From: Hermatobates lingyangjiaoensis
Lineage: Eukaryota; Arthropoda; Insecta; Hemiptera; Hermatobatidae
Length of the DNA stretch: 64,000 nucleotides
Direction of reading: 5' to 3'
Assembly: GCA_026182355.1 (NCBI GenBank)
Contig: JAPFBL010000227.1
Location: forward strand, 233,501-297,500
In this document: in pieces, positions 33,501-44,965 of the stretch
Position numbering within the stretch: position 1 is the stretch's first letter
Layout of the letters: every line of letters starts with the position of its first letter
The notes under the pieces: model-generated
What the model saw: the letters and a program-made list of their open reading frames with translations, nothing else
Told to the model about the DNA's origin: nothing
Databases searched by the model: none
Program-made: the position numbers and the translations under genes

Positions 33501-36500
33501 TACAACCTATTTTGTTAATAGTATTTTTGATATTTTTACTTTTTATTACCAAATACAGGTTGTATTCAACATGCATTGGCTATTTTTTTCTGTATTTCTC
33601 CCTAAAGTTGATCAATCTCTAATATGTAGGATCTTGCTGAAAGATGAAGAGTAGGTTTCTGCATAAATCTTATTTTAGTACCATATTTTGCTAAATTTAT
33701 ATCAATATTGATTATACTAACTTATTAACGTCATGCTAAGTTTAGACTACAAAAATGAACATGTAGTTAAATTAAAAGAAATAAACATTACAGGAAAACT
33801 GAGGTGAATAAGAAAAAAAATAGAACCACTGTTTTAACTATATAAAGAGCACTATTTTATTATAAATTATTTTGATTTAATCAAGTTTATTAGGAGGACT
33901 ATTCTTTTATTAACTGACACTAGTCAGGCTTGTAATTTATGCTGATTTGACAGAGCAATTATTCTTTGATATTGGAGAATGTTTAACACAGTTTCATGTC
34001 ATTTGTTCTTTGATTTTTAATTATATTCTGAGAGTGAGTAGAACTAATCAAAATAACTATGAATATTAAGGAATACATTTAGAATCTACTTCTTTAATTA
34101 CAATCAGCATTGATTAACTAACTCATTGCGGATTAGTTGTCGACTAAGCAATTTTCAAAAAAAGAATAATTCGTAAATCAGTGTCCAAAAGGAAAAGTTG
34201 ACAAGACTGATGGGGGAAAAGTTGCTAGAAATCGAACCTTCGACCTTCTTCTATTTCCTCCCTTTTAAAACCGACTTCCGACCAACTTGAACCAATCCAT
34301 TGTCATCGACTTCTTCTTCACCTATTACTAATTCATAGGCCAACACTTTCGTACATGGGGTCCGACAATCTAGAGACGTGTATTAATTATTGAAATCAAT
34401 CAGATCCACTGAGGGTGAGAAAGTTACACCCTCCTGGACCCCAATCATCAATTATTCATAGTGCATTCTTTAATCCCTTCCACCTCGACCCTCCTTGGCA
34501 GAGCAAATCTTTCACCCTCTCCCCCTTAAATGAGCCAGGCCTTCTTATCTTTTCAAGTTTAGCAAAATTGCTTTTTAAACCCTCACACCCACTGCTTCCT
34601 AATAAACCAAGCTATCAATTTTTCTTATACTTTTTTTTTTGGATAAATTATCAGGCCTCCTTTAAAGTTATGCAAAAAATGAAAGCTTTCTTTTTTTTTT
34701 GGAAAAAATACGTTTTGTTTCCAATTGGTTTCTCCATCCAATAACACAAAAATTCCATTTAAAACAATTCTAGCATGCCTTCTTTTTTATATCTGTGACA
34801 AAAGTTTCGAGATGTTGCAATTTATGTTCACATTCAAAATTAATAACTTTAAAAAATCGCATTTAATAACGAGATCACGTTTATCCTATTATTATTATTT
34901 TATTTCAATATTTAAATGAAGATAGATTCTAATTAATAATAAATATTAATTCAATTTCTTATTGAAAAGTAAATTCGTTTACAGTGAATGACATATTTGA
35001 CAAAATGGCATAAATTTTAGGAATTTTTATCATATTTCAACATCATTTCAGAAAAAACTCTTGTTTTAGATGCCAGTCCTTAAACTTTACGTGAAAGTTT
35101 GGACAGTTCCTTAATTCATCTTCTTAATGAAGATTCCATTCTTGAAAGAGGCCTTGATGTGCTTTTCCTGTGGCGTGAATGTCTTGTCGATTACATCAAT
35201 GGTATTTTTACTCTTTATTAAATTCTATAATGATCTAATAACTACCTTTTCTTCGGAGGCACACCAATTGGTTTGAAGGTTTAATAGCGCAAGAATAGAA
35301 GTAAAGTATGCAGTAACTAGACATGTCCCTCAGTTAGTTTTGCTCTATATTGATGATCTGAATAACGATGCTATCACAAATATAATTAATACATCTATTA
35401 CTAAGTGAAATTGAACCACATTTCATAATCATAACTTCTTTTTTGTAATATAACTTGAAATAAATTTCATACAGTTATTTCAATAAAATTCTGTTTTAAG
35501 TTTTTGTTTCTTAATCAATGCAATGTATAATAATATATAATGCAATACGAAATTAATAAATCAATTAAGAGTACTAACAGAAAAAAAAAGAAACAAGTTA
35601 TTGAAAATATAACTTGAGAAGTAACTTCTAACTTTAAATATTATTATTTGAAATAAGATGATTATCCATTAGAGTTAACAACTAGTATTTCTTTTGTTTG
35701 TACAGGGATTGTGTTAGTTTCAAAAAGGTTAGGGCTTACTGAACTATATATAAAAACTTGAGTCCTAAATATGCCCATTTGGGTTAAAAAAATGATGTAT
35801 TTTTTTTTAATTAGAAATATTTTGAGCTTATACCACTCAACATTTTAATTTATACATCAACAGTGAGTGTATAAAAAGAACACTGTTTCCATCAATACAT
35901 AATTGTTCAAGATCTAATAAATATTTCTTGCAAAGATCTAAGGAAACATATTCTCAGGAAGATAAGAGATAGGCTAGGTTAGGTTAGGTTGCAGTGGCCG
36001 GATCAGAGATAACTGACCAATTCCTGATAGTATTACTTGGAATCAAACCAACGGAATCAACGAATTCGATTTTAAACAAGAATTGAACGCTAGTAAACCA
36101 ATTTTGTTTTACAAGAACCAGCAGGTATATACTTTCACATACTAAATACTGGTTTTATACACTGTACAAACACGAAACACGAATCTCTATTCGTTTTTCT
36201 AGACAATGCAAATAGTCTAACTTTGCATTGCTCGAAGACTATTTAACCATTCATTTAGGAAATAACAGTAGTGATAGAATCTGCACAATCAGATCAAGAA
36301 TAGCTTCTGCTTATCTGAAATTATAGAATATTTTACGTATTTCGTGTTATTATATTATTATTATTATTATATTATGTTATTATTTTTCCACTATCATTGT
36401 TTAAACTGAAAGAACATACAAATGAATCTTTAAAGCTAAATTGAGAAAATGATAAAAATACATAAACAAATGCTTCAAAATTAAAACAAGATTATTCTCC

Positions 36501-37150
36501 GTATAACCGTTCATAATATTGCAAGAAAAAAAAAATAAATAAAAACCTTGCTTTATTTATTTAAATTCTTTGTGTTTCTCTTTGATCGTTATTAACACGA
36601 TGAAAAAAAAGTCATGAAATGAGTGTTTATTGCAGTAGTTTTTGTGAAATTCACGGTTAGACGATACGTTTTCAACAAATGACTTTGCTTGAGAGCAATA
36701 TCATTTCTCGTCGGAATTTTGTGGCTAAATGAATTTCAAAACTCTGCTAGCTTTTATGGGACTTCTAATATACTATTTCCTTTTTGTAAATACTAGCAGT
36801 TTTTTTTCATGTCAGTTGTGCATTAGTTTTGTTTTATATGATATCTCAGCAGATATTTTATTTATTTTTTTATCTTTAAAATAATACAAATGTTACCTGA
36901 TTTTGTTATTAAAATCAATAACAACATTCTGTAAACTATCCAGTGAAAAACTTGTAAAATTGTTGCTTTTGTGATATTTATTGTTATAAATAACTCAATT
37001 CTTCATTGCTTTCCTAAGTTGTATGTATAAAATGAGTAACATTTATGAGTATCCTACCAAACATCAACGAATATATTCCAGATCCGTAGAACTTGAACAA
37101 AAAAAGGCAAAGATGCCTCAGCAGTTGTCAAGGTAGGGACGGCTGATCCC
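26500..37150. other. Ten kilobases of repeat-poor AT-rich DNA
   Basis: Neither genes nor copies of the structured unit were found, apart from a (TA)n at 27562..27595 and scattered poly(T) or poly(A). CCTCCTGGACCCCAATCATC and similar C-rich text at 34420-34620 gives a 109-codon frame that looks like low-complexity. The contrast with the dense repeat clusters on both sides is striking. Confidence 0.5.
35974..35990. repeat. Short TTAGG-type run
   Basis: CTAGGTTAGGTTAGGTT contains three units of the arthropod telomere repeat TTAGG. It is too short to call a telomeric insertion. Confidence 0.5.
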
Positions 37151-37157
37151 TGGACCT

Positions 37158-37403
37158 TCCAACGACCAACGAATGTATCCGCGCACTATAGTGCACGTCG
37201 TAACTAGCAGTTCCAGACCAAAGGCCTTCTACTGCTCGATTACTGTGCTGCTATAACTTGGACTGTCAATAATTCATGTCAGATATTAAGTTCGTCTATA
37301 CAGTAATGACGTCGTATTCGCAGTCATGTGGTCTCGTTAGTCATAGTTTTCAATGTTTTTAGTCATGCGTTGGAAAAATAGCCAGTGGATGAAGTGATTA
37401 TTT
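37158..37403 (+). repeat. Direct repeat, copy 1 (~246 bp)
   Basis: Begins CCAACGACCAACGAATGTAT and includes CACTATAGTGCACGTCGTAA, CTAGCAGTTCCAGACC, GGCCTTCTACTGCT and AGTCATGTGGTCT. It ends CCAGTGGATGAAGTGATTAT. Its upstream flank has GGACGGCTGATCCCTGGACC. No coding content or terminal repeats were seen. Confidence 0.85.
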
Positions 37404-37919
37404 AAAAGAATAGCTTATTATACAGAATATCAATGAATGGTATAATATGACGTCACAAATTACTTAATATCAATAATCTCAAGCAGTGTAAAACACATAA
37501 CTCTAGATAAAATAGAATTACAGCCTAATTTGTTCTCGTTATCCTTAAACAAGTTCACGTAGTGTCGCGAGGACTAGTTTATAAATGAAACCCTATTGTC
37601 ATTGTTAACATCTGTAATAAAAAAAACAAAATGTCAATATAAATAAAAAACTGTACTGCGCAAACTGTAGTCCAGAAAAATGACAATCATGATTCTGAAA
37701 TATCTCTTTAAGATTCTGGCTAGCTTGTTTTGTACTCCGCATTATTGTGTTTCAATATAATCACATATTGGTTACAGAAGTGATTATTCCAAATATGTTT
37801 TGTTTTACAACATCCCAAATGATTGTAACCTTCCCTCTTCTGTTTTTCAAATACTGCTATTGTATTCATTTCTCTAAACTTTATCTAAATGCTTTTATCA
37901 TTATTTAAGCTTTTGAGAA

Positions 37920-38172
37920 TCCAACGACCAACGAATATAACCGCACACTATAGTGCACGTCGTAACTAGCAGTTCCAGACCAGAGGCCTTCTACTGCTTG
38001 ATTACTGTGCTACTATAACATGGAATATCAGTAATTCATGTCGGATATTAAGTTAGTCTGTACAGTAATGATGTCGTATTCGCGGTCATGTGGTCTTGTT
38101 AGTCATAGCTTTCAATGCTTTTAGTCGTGAACTGGAAGGGTAGTCAGATAGTCACTGGATGAAGTAATTATT
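37920..38172 (+). repeat. Direct repeat, copy 2 (~253 bp)
   Basis: Aligns along its length to copy 1 (same landmarks, with CCGCACACTATAGTGCACGT, AGTCATAGCTTTCAATGC and CACTGGATGAAGTAATTATT). A 10-base insertion is present near its end. The intervening 516 bp is unrelated, so this is a dispersed or split duplication rather than a simple tandem. Confidence 0.85.
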
Positions 38173-38179
38173 CAGTGAT

Positions 38180-41160
38180 GTTGAGGAAGGTTGGCGACAG
38201 GATTTAGAGTTTTTACAAGGAAGTTTGGATGACTAGATAGTTTCTTGTCTTCATAAGTCGGGTGATGTAGCTATCTATGGATTCCATTTTCAAATCATGG
38301 TGAATATCAACATTACGGGCGTACCAAAGATTTTGAGAATGTTTTATTTAATGTTAGTTTAAGTATATTTACCTATTTGATGATGATTTTTGTAAAAAGT
38401 CGAAGGCTTGTATATTCAAAATATAATATAGTGACTTATGAAGTTATTTAATAAATTCAACATCTGGACTATCTTCAAGATATTGTATTTTAAAATATCT
38501 TCATAAAAGATATTTTATAAATTCAATATCTTTGGGACAATTCCGGTGAAAACTTTCCCACTCCCTACGAAAACTAGTGAGAAAACTAGAAAATATCAGC
38601 AGGGAAGTCTTGAACGGGGAAGCTGCCGTGCATTTTAGTTATATATAACACTATTTTTCTTTTTTATCCAGGTTTCGTCTAGCTTCCATAGAAATAAAAT
38701 GATCCGGATGTCGTAGCTGGTAAACGTATCCTAATGTTACCTTGATCCATCTTCCATATCACTTTGCAACCATAATGTCTACCCTATTCATGGTTTCCAA
38801 TACTTCCAGCAAATGTTACAACTGGTTTGCGCTCATTGTGATTATTCGAGTGTCGGTATAGCTTTTAAAATGAGGATAGAGCTTCAGTTAGTCAGTAATA
38901 TTAATGTTTTACTACAACATCTTAGAAAAAAAATTCAATACACTGACACGAATCGGATGTCAGGTAACTAAAAGAAATTATTTTATCACATGTTTTTGTA
39001 TATTAAATTACACTTTAAAAATTTCAAAGCCTACCTAAGCTATATTTTAAAGATTAAATTTGACAACTGACCAAAATAGCGGATGATATTAAAACTGTAA
39101 CAATATTGACTGTCAAATTAAAATTTAATAATAAAATAATAGTGAAATAAAAAAGCAACTAATGCTTTAAGGTTTTATGAAGAAATGGATTACTAAGTAA
39201 TATACGTTTATTGAACTCGTATTTTTATAAATTCCTTCAATGTTTTATTTATTTGTGCTGATCTATGAAATGTGTGTTATTTAAATATGTTGTGGTAAAA
39301 TTATGACATTTAATATCATGTCTAGAAACTAGGTTTCTGTTACTGCATTAACGAAAGTCTTATTATGACTGGCATTTCTGTTTTCATTATTATGGGAGGT
39401 ATTTTAATGAGCGAACTATAGAAATAATGTTAATTTCAACAGCAAGAAGTTGTTTTATTAGTAGCCCACACTTACAGATTATAACAAAGTGTGTCTTATA
39501 ATATTTTAATATTTCTGAGACAGGTAGAATAAAATAGAAATAAGAAAGAACAATAGTATGTTTAGTGTGTACACACTAAAACGCAAGTCTTTAGAGAATC
39601 TGTAAGTATGTAAATCTAGGAAGGGCAATGCACAACTTACTTATTCATTGAAATGAAGTGAATTTGGTTACAAAGTGTCTTTATCGATAGATTTATGGCA
39701 ACAACTATAATATATCGTCAATATATACAAATATTTTATTTTGGTAAGATAGAATTGAATTTTATATTTTAGTTTGAAAGAATTCATAAATAAAGTCCTC
39801 AGCATGGGTGATCAGTCCATTGAAATTAATCATCGATGGACTAAATTTTTATTTGAAAATTTATTTTACAAAAACAATTTATAAATCTTGAATCTTCAGG
39901 TGTAACATGTAAAGTTTGCCCTTATAGTTTCATAACAAAAAGACATATCTATTTTAGATTTTCTTTATATTTAGTTTATTAAAGAACAAATTAGAACATC
40001 TCTCTCAAAAGCATCAATTTGTTTCTTTCGTTTTTAAAGTTATTTTTTTTTAAATTTCATTTCAATTCAATCGTCTAAATTAAAGGTGTTAAAACTACAA
40101 CGGAATTTATGTTGAATGAATTTTTACAAAGTAAAAGGAAAAGAATAAAGTACAATTTGGACTAGGAAATTTGTAAAAAGAAATTGGCTAAAAGGTAAGT
40201 GGAGTGTAGGGTGGTGGAAGTTGTCAATTAGAAGAAGGGCCTGAACAGACACCCTTCTTATTTACCCTCCCCCGCAATGTCTTCTTTATACTACTTTCCG
40301 CTTGGATTTTACATAACGATTAAAAATTACTACGCAAGGTAAATTAACCGTTATTTCATTAGTATTCAGAACACTTCAACTGCAATATCCTATTAGAAAA
40401 AAAAAGTATAAAATTTATGCATATTTAATGTAAAAGATTCTTTGCATAATCTCAATGAAATGAGAAGCTTAGTCATTTACTATATATTTATATTAAATAA
40501 CTAATTTAAGTACAATGCATTTCAACATAGTCTTTTTTTTAAAGTTTCGCAAATATTTTATATTCTTAATACATACTTTTTCAGAAGCTGTTAATATAAT
40601 TAGAATTATCTGTGAACTCTTTTACAAAAATGTCGAATATACTAATTGACTACTACAAAAAGAGTAGAACAAAAAGAATGTTTTCGTAAATGTAAATTAC
40701 AGTAGAATTTGTGAAATTGCAAGCTTTTCAGAGAAGCTTGTTTCATTTTTATCTATTTTACCAAAGTATGTTGTTGGTATGAATGAGAACAAAATAACCG
40801 TAATCTCAGAACAAAATAACCGTAATCTCCCCTTAAAACCTTTTCTTTCTGTTTTAAGATATCGCTGAGCAGCATTATTATTTTCGCACTGTCACTACTT
40901 AAGGGATACAATTACGCATAAGACACGATAATATTAAATTAATTTGGTCAGAAACATTATAAAAGTTAAAGTTTAACTGAGATTATTTTGAGAAAAAATT
41001 AGAATTTGATGTATTAACAAATTTTTCAAAAACTAGATGAAACAGTTTCACCAAAAATTAAATTAAGTGTTACAAAGTTTTCAATTATAACTAGTTTCTT
41101 AATGCATAGTAACTTAGAATACAATTTGTACGCATTTATTTAGAGCACATGGTATCATGA
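38180..41160. other. AT-rich non-coding DNA
   Basis: No gene. A small tandem duplication of AATCTCAGAACAAAATAACC/GT occurs at 40786..40828. Confidence 0.5.
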
Positions 41161-41167
41161 TTTAAAA

Positions 41168-41395
41168 ATAGTAACAAGATTTCATGTAAATACGTGAGAT
41201 AAAAATCAATGATCAAACCAAAATAAGAAATGAGAAAAAAAGAGACTAAGATCTTTCAACCACAACAAGCGGTCTTCGTCAGAGTCAAAAACCCAAGGTT
41301 GTGTTGCGTTTTTGACTCTGATGAAGACTGCTTGTTGTGGTTGAAAGATCGTAGTCTTTTTTTCCCATTTCATATCGTGGTTTGATTATTTATAT
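41168..41395. repeat. Inverted pair of structured units, CTGACGA subfamily
   Basis: The reverse copy 41180..41292 and forward copy 41305..41395 each hold the GACTCTGA.GAAGAC box, CTTGTTGTGGTTGAAAGATC and the CCCATTTCATAT tail. The pair is mirror-like about CCAAGGTTGTGTTGC. No (TA)n lies beside it. Confidence 0.8.
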
Positions 41396-41399
41396 AGAG

Positions 41400-42770
41400 C
41401 GTTAAGATACATGTATTTCTTGCTATAATTCCATCAAAAGTAAAACAGTTATGAAACTAACTCAAATCTAAATTAAATAATACAATTTATCATAGCGTCT
41501 TTTATAATAAGGTCTTTTCAAAGAAAACATGTATTGTTTTTTTTATAATATTTTTGGTCAAAATAATATTGCTTGAATAAAATAATATAGTTTTAACCTT
41601 CCTTAAAAACCTCACTTTTCGTTAGATATAAGAACTGAAGAGTGCGCATTATATATAACTCAAATGTAAACTAAATTAGTACTTCTTTCATTTCATTTTA
41701 TAATTACAGTTTCAATTTTATTAAGTATCGTTCATCAGAAGAAAAGGTGATGGGCGACACAGTACTCCGGCAGTATGATGTTGAGGAAATGACATTGTTA
41801 TCACGGCCATTTCGTTCTGATTAATACTAATATTTCGTGAAACACTAATTTTCATTTTTTTTTTGTATAATTGATGTTTCGTGAGAATTTCTTATACTGC
41901 AGTTAGAATTTTAATAATAACTTAAAGATTGAATGAATAGAGTATATAAAAATAATGCATCAAAACTCACTTCTATATTGTAACACTATTACAAAGAACT
42001 GAGTTTCTTTATTTTAAATAGATTAATTAAACAATTTATTTTTTTTTGTATTTCGTTAATTAGAAAGAGAAAATATGTTTTGATGGACACCGGAATACAT
42101 AATAGGATTAAGTTCGTCAACTAATGCACGACTAGACTATGAAGGAATGTAGATTTTGAGCAGTTAGTTTCTATCACACACTGGTCTATCAGTATTTGAT
42201 TAAGGTAAGAGTCAGGTCGATTACTTATGAAACCCTGCAATCAGTCATATCTTGTAGAAGGTTTACCTACTGAATTATTGAAAATAATCTCAACCGAAGA
42301 CTTATTAATATTGTATATGTGAGGGCATCGTATGTGACTTCCACACATCAAGGTTCAATTTAAAGGAATACGTGGGTTATTAACTGAGGTAGACACCATC
42401 CAGTAGATGCGGGAGAAGTCTGTTCAGCACTGTGACAAGGCGTGACGTTTCCAGATATACCGTCATCTTGTCGACTATGTTTATAAATTAATTAACTCAA
42501 TCCTCATCATTCTGATATGACTTACAAATCATTTATGATTTATTTACATTATTCATATTTATATTGTTGTTATTGATACTGAATGAAATACGTTCTTTTC
42601 AATTTTCATTATAATAAGGTCATATTCATGAATAACTATTATATATATAATTAAAGTTACTACTACAAAACACAAAAAAGAGTTTCTCGATCATCTTTTG
42701 TCTTCAAGACAAGAGAAAAAGGAGAAAAAAGACAGGAGAGGAGACGTGAAAGCTACCGCCGACCGATGCA
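41400..42770. other. AT-rich non-coding DNA
   Basis: No gene recognised. Confidence 0.5.
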
Positions 42771-42784
42771 AGTATATGGTATAT

Positions 42785-43135
42785 ATATAATGATGAAACC
42801 ACAATAAGAAATGGGAAACAAGACTAAGATCTTTCAACCGTAACAAGCGGTCTTTGTCAGAGTCAAAAACCAAACTCATGACAAAAACCCAATTTATCAG
42901 TTGGGTTCTTGACTCTGACGAAGACCGTTTGTTACGGTTGAAAGATCTTAGTCTTGTTTTCCCATTTCTTATTGCGGTTTGATCATTGATTGTTGTTTCA
43001 CTTGGTTATATGAAATCTTTATATATATATAAATCAGTTGGGTTTTTGACTCTGACGAAGACCGCTTGTTGCCGTTGAAAGATCTTAGTCTTGTTTTCCC
43101 ATTTTCTTATTGTTGTTTGATCATTGATATATATT
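42785..43135. repeat. Three structured units, CTGACGA subfamily (reverse, forward, forward)
   Basis: Reverse 42789..42872; forward 42900..43017 with the complete right end (TTGATCATTGATTGTTGTTT, CACTTGGTTATATGAAATCT, TT then TATATA); forward 43033..43130. Each carries CTGACGAAGACCG, CTTGTTRCSGTTGAAAGATC and TTAGTCTTGTTTTCCCATTT. These near-identical copies are the youngest in the window. Confidence 0.88.
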
Positions 43136-43139
43136 AGTA

Positions 43140-43248
43140 TAAATATAGAGCAGACCTTCTGTTATACAAATTGCGTTAAACTGAATTGCCTTAATCAAAC
43201 TGCTCAAAAGAAAGGTATGTTTGATTAAGGCAATTCAGTTTAACACAA

Positions 43249-43255
<7 letters not shown>
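43140..43255. repeat. Foldback of a retroelement coding tail
   Basis: 43165..43198 (AATTGCGTTAAACTGAATTG, CCTTAATCAAAC) is the inverse of 43217..43248. On the minus strand the segment is related to the QFNTTCIKDLIPILIY fragment of 9.68 kb and ends at the same ATACTAATATATA junction with (TA)n. Confidence 0.65.
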
Positions 43256-43287
<32 letters not shown>

Positions 43288-43296
<9 letters not shown>

Positions 43297-43430
43297 GAAT
43301 TTAAAAAAGAACACATAGAAAGGAAACCACTGAACTCACTACTATATTTCGATGTCCTCGTCTTCAGGAAAAGAAGTGAATCGCTCCAAAGGCTGATAAC
43401 GACTCCAAACGCTGATATATATATATATAT
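43288..43430 (-). repeat. Structured unit, GAAGACATC subfamily, copy B
   Basis: Almost identical to copy A at 10126..10256 in opposite orientation: minus strand GATAACGACTCCAAACG is the distal end, then CCTGAAGACGAGGACATCGA, AATATAGTAGTGAGTTCAGT, and the tail AATTCTAGTTTATATA. Relative to copy A, one loop base differs (A to G). Confidence 0.85.
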
Positions 43431-43436
43431 ATATAT

Positions 43437-43516
43437 AAATTCACATAAGGGGTTATTGAGAATTTTGGTCATATGACCAAATGACCAAAATCCTCAATAA
43501 CCCCTTATGTGAATTT
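43437..43516. repeat. Near-perfect 36 bp hairpin
   Basis: 43437..43472 (AAATTCACATAAGGGGTTAT...) and 43481..43516 are reverse complements with one mismatch and an 8-base loop. A TTGAAATATCAG follows. It resembles the hairpin at 7191 in sitting beside (TA)n and being an abrupt foldback, but its sequence is different. Confidence 0.9.
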
Positions 43517-43560
43517 GAAATATCAGTGGTTGAGAAACTATATCAATATATATATAAATA

Positions 43561-43820
43561 CAAAACTAAAGTTTATCGGGACTCGGTCAGTTCTTCAGGT
43601 TCAAATTAAACTCTCATTGCCAACGTTTTGGTATTTATTTAAAACCTTTTTCATAGACCTACAAAAACAGAGGAAATATAAGAAATATTACAATGATTTA
43701 AAAATCAAACATACATTTTTATAGGCCTATGAAAAAGGTTTTAAATAAAGACCGAAACGTTGGCAATGAGAGTTTAATTTGAACCTGAAGAACTGGCTGA
43801 GTCCCGATAAACTTTAGTTT
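43561..43820. repeat. Inverted pair, GACCGAAACGTTGGCAATGAG subfamily
   Basis: 43561..43665 and 43715..43820 are inverse: AACTAAAGTTTATCGGGACT, CGGTCAGTTCTTCAGGTTCA, AATTAAACTCTCATTGCCAA, CGTT. The forward copy has GGTTTTAAATAAAGACCGAA, ACGTTGGC: a GGT...ACC stem then GAAAC. The CTGAAGA box is replaced by CTATGAA. Relatives at 51775..52065 and a fragment at 46195..46235. Confidence 0.8.
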
Positions 43821-43864
43821 TTTTTCTATTCCACAGTTGATACTCTTATTAAAATTTATAGATA

Positions 43865-43990
43865 TATATAAAAAGATTTCACATAAACACGTGAAATAGT
43901 TGGGTTTTTGACTCTGACGAAGATCGCTTGTTACGGTTGAAAGATCTTAGTCTTGTTTTCCCATTTCTTATTGTGGTTTTATCATTGATA
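43865..43990. repeat. Structured unit, CTGACGA subfamily, recombinant copy
   Basis: The distal end AAAGATTTCACATAAACACG lies directly before TAGTTGGGTTTTTGACTCTG, ACGAAGATCGCTTGTTACGG, TTGAAAGATC. In other copies that end lies on the far side, so this copy is a junction between two units. The stem base GACCG has changed to GATCG. Confidence 0.8.
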
Positions 43991-44055
43991 CATATACAAA
44001 GTGTGAAAATAAAGTAGTGAGACTGATTTTTTTTAAATTTTCTATTCAAATATAA

Positions 44056-44425
44056 TTACAATGTGATATTGTCACCTTCAAAATAGTTCCCTTCGGAAGC
44101 CACCCAGCGCTGGAGACGGTCCTTCCAATCATTGTAGCATTGCTGGAACTCGGATTCTGGAATGGCCTTCAGCTGGTCGGTTGCAGCAGTTTGTATATTT
44201 TGTAGTGTCCCGAAATGAGTTCCCTTGAGGTGATTTTTCAATCTCGGGAAGTGGAAAAAGTCACAAGGACTCAAGTCTGGTGAATAAGGAGGCTGAGGAG
44301 CAACAGGAATGTTTTTACTGGCCAAAAACTCGTTTATTGAAATGGCAGTGTGACAGGGCGCGTTGTTGTGATGCAACACCCACTTGTCTTTGATGTTTGG
44401 CCGCACACGAAGGACTCTTTTTCGA
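44056..44425 (-). pseudogene. Mariner transposase, C-terminal catalytic part
   Basis: In a frame different from the N-terminal segment, this encodes RVLRVRPNIKDKWVLHHNNA, then PCHTA and a C-terminal half ending WVASEGNYFEGDNITL. The second catalytic Asp of the D,D34D triad is changed to Asn (HHNNAPCH where relatives have HHDNAPCH). The third Asp is kept in YSPDLSPCDFF, exactly 34 residues further on. The junction with the N-terminal part has a short duplicated GATCGAA sequence, consistent with repair of an internal gap. Loss of the first Asp, the frame change and the Asp-to-Asn change each predict inactivity. Confidence 0.92.
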
Positions 44426-44725
44426 TCATTCGATCATTCTGACTGTCAAGCGTCGATCTGAACGCACAAGGTTCCGTACTCTGTTGACATTTTCATCGGT
44501 GTTTGCACTTGAAGGCCTTCCGCTTCGTGGTTCATCTTCAATCGACTCTCTTCCTTCTGAAAATTCCTTAAACCACCGAAAAGCCTGTGCCCTTGATAAA
44601 ACACGTTCTCCATAGGCCTCCTGAAGTTTTTCAAAAGTTTCGGTTGCATTATGTCCAAGTCTGAAGCAAAATTTGATTGCACACCGCTGCTCAACTTTGA
44701 GGTCACTCATTTTTAAAACGCTCAA
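44426..44725 (-). pseudogene. Mariner transposase, N-terminal part (HTH DNA-binding domain)
   Basis: About 99 residues from an ATG at 44725. They carry the mariner N-terminal paired-type helix-turn-helix region: CAIKFCFRLGHNATETFEKL, then QAFRWFKEFSEGRESIEDEP, then RSGRPSSANTDENVNRVRNL. This part binds the terminal inverted repeats. It ends at RMIE followed by TGA at the edge of an internal deletion. The deletion removes the linker and the first catalytic Asp, so no active transposase can be made. Confidence 0.9.
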
Positions 44726-44926
44726 GAAAAAACCATTTCACGAAAACCAACGCTACGGACAAACAAATGACTGTGGCGAGTTCAGATTCACACTGGAGGC
44801 GCATCACACGTGCACCTGACGCTACTCAAGGCCAGATTGAGTAGGCCAGATTCGATCTGGCAACGTCTCCAGCGTTGCCAGATCGAAAGCGACGTTGCCA
44901 GTCTCACTACTTTATTTACACACCTC

Positions 44927-44927
<1 letters not shown>

Positions 44928-44962
<35 letters not shown>
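44928..44962. repeat. (TA)n at the mariner edge
   Basis: About 30 bp of TATATA immediately outside the transposon's TA target site. Confidence 0.9.

Positions 44963-44964
<2 letters not shown>

Positions 44965-44965
<1 letters not shown>

Larger units (their letters stand above)
43997..44927 (-). mobile_element. Mariner transposon, internally deleted, with intact ends
   Basis: The ends form terminal inverted repeats of about 29 bp (left CAAAGTGTGAAAATAAAGTA, right read inward CGAGGTGTGTAAATAAAGTA, both continuing GTGAGACTG), flanked by TA. Between them, on the minus strand, are the start and end of a mariner transposase. Autonomous mariners are about 1.3 kb; this copy is 931 bp, so roughly 0.35-0.4 kb of the middle is missing. 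The element sits between tracts rich in TA, a typical target. The well-conserved ends and two long open segments suggest a fairly recent insertion. Confidence 0.93.

Noticed and set aside
34415..34744. 109-codon frame, the longest in the quiet region besides transposase
   Set aside because: Low-complexity C/T-rich text giving Pro/Ser/Phe runs; no family recognised and no coding context.
35974..35990. Interstitial telomere
   Set aside because: Only three TTAGG units; chance or simple slippage is as likely.
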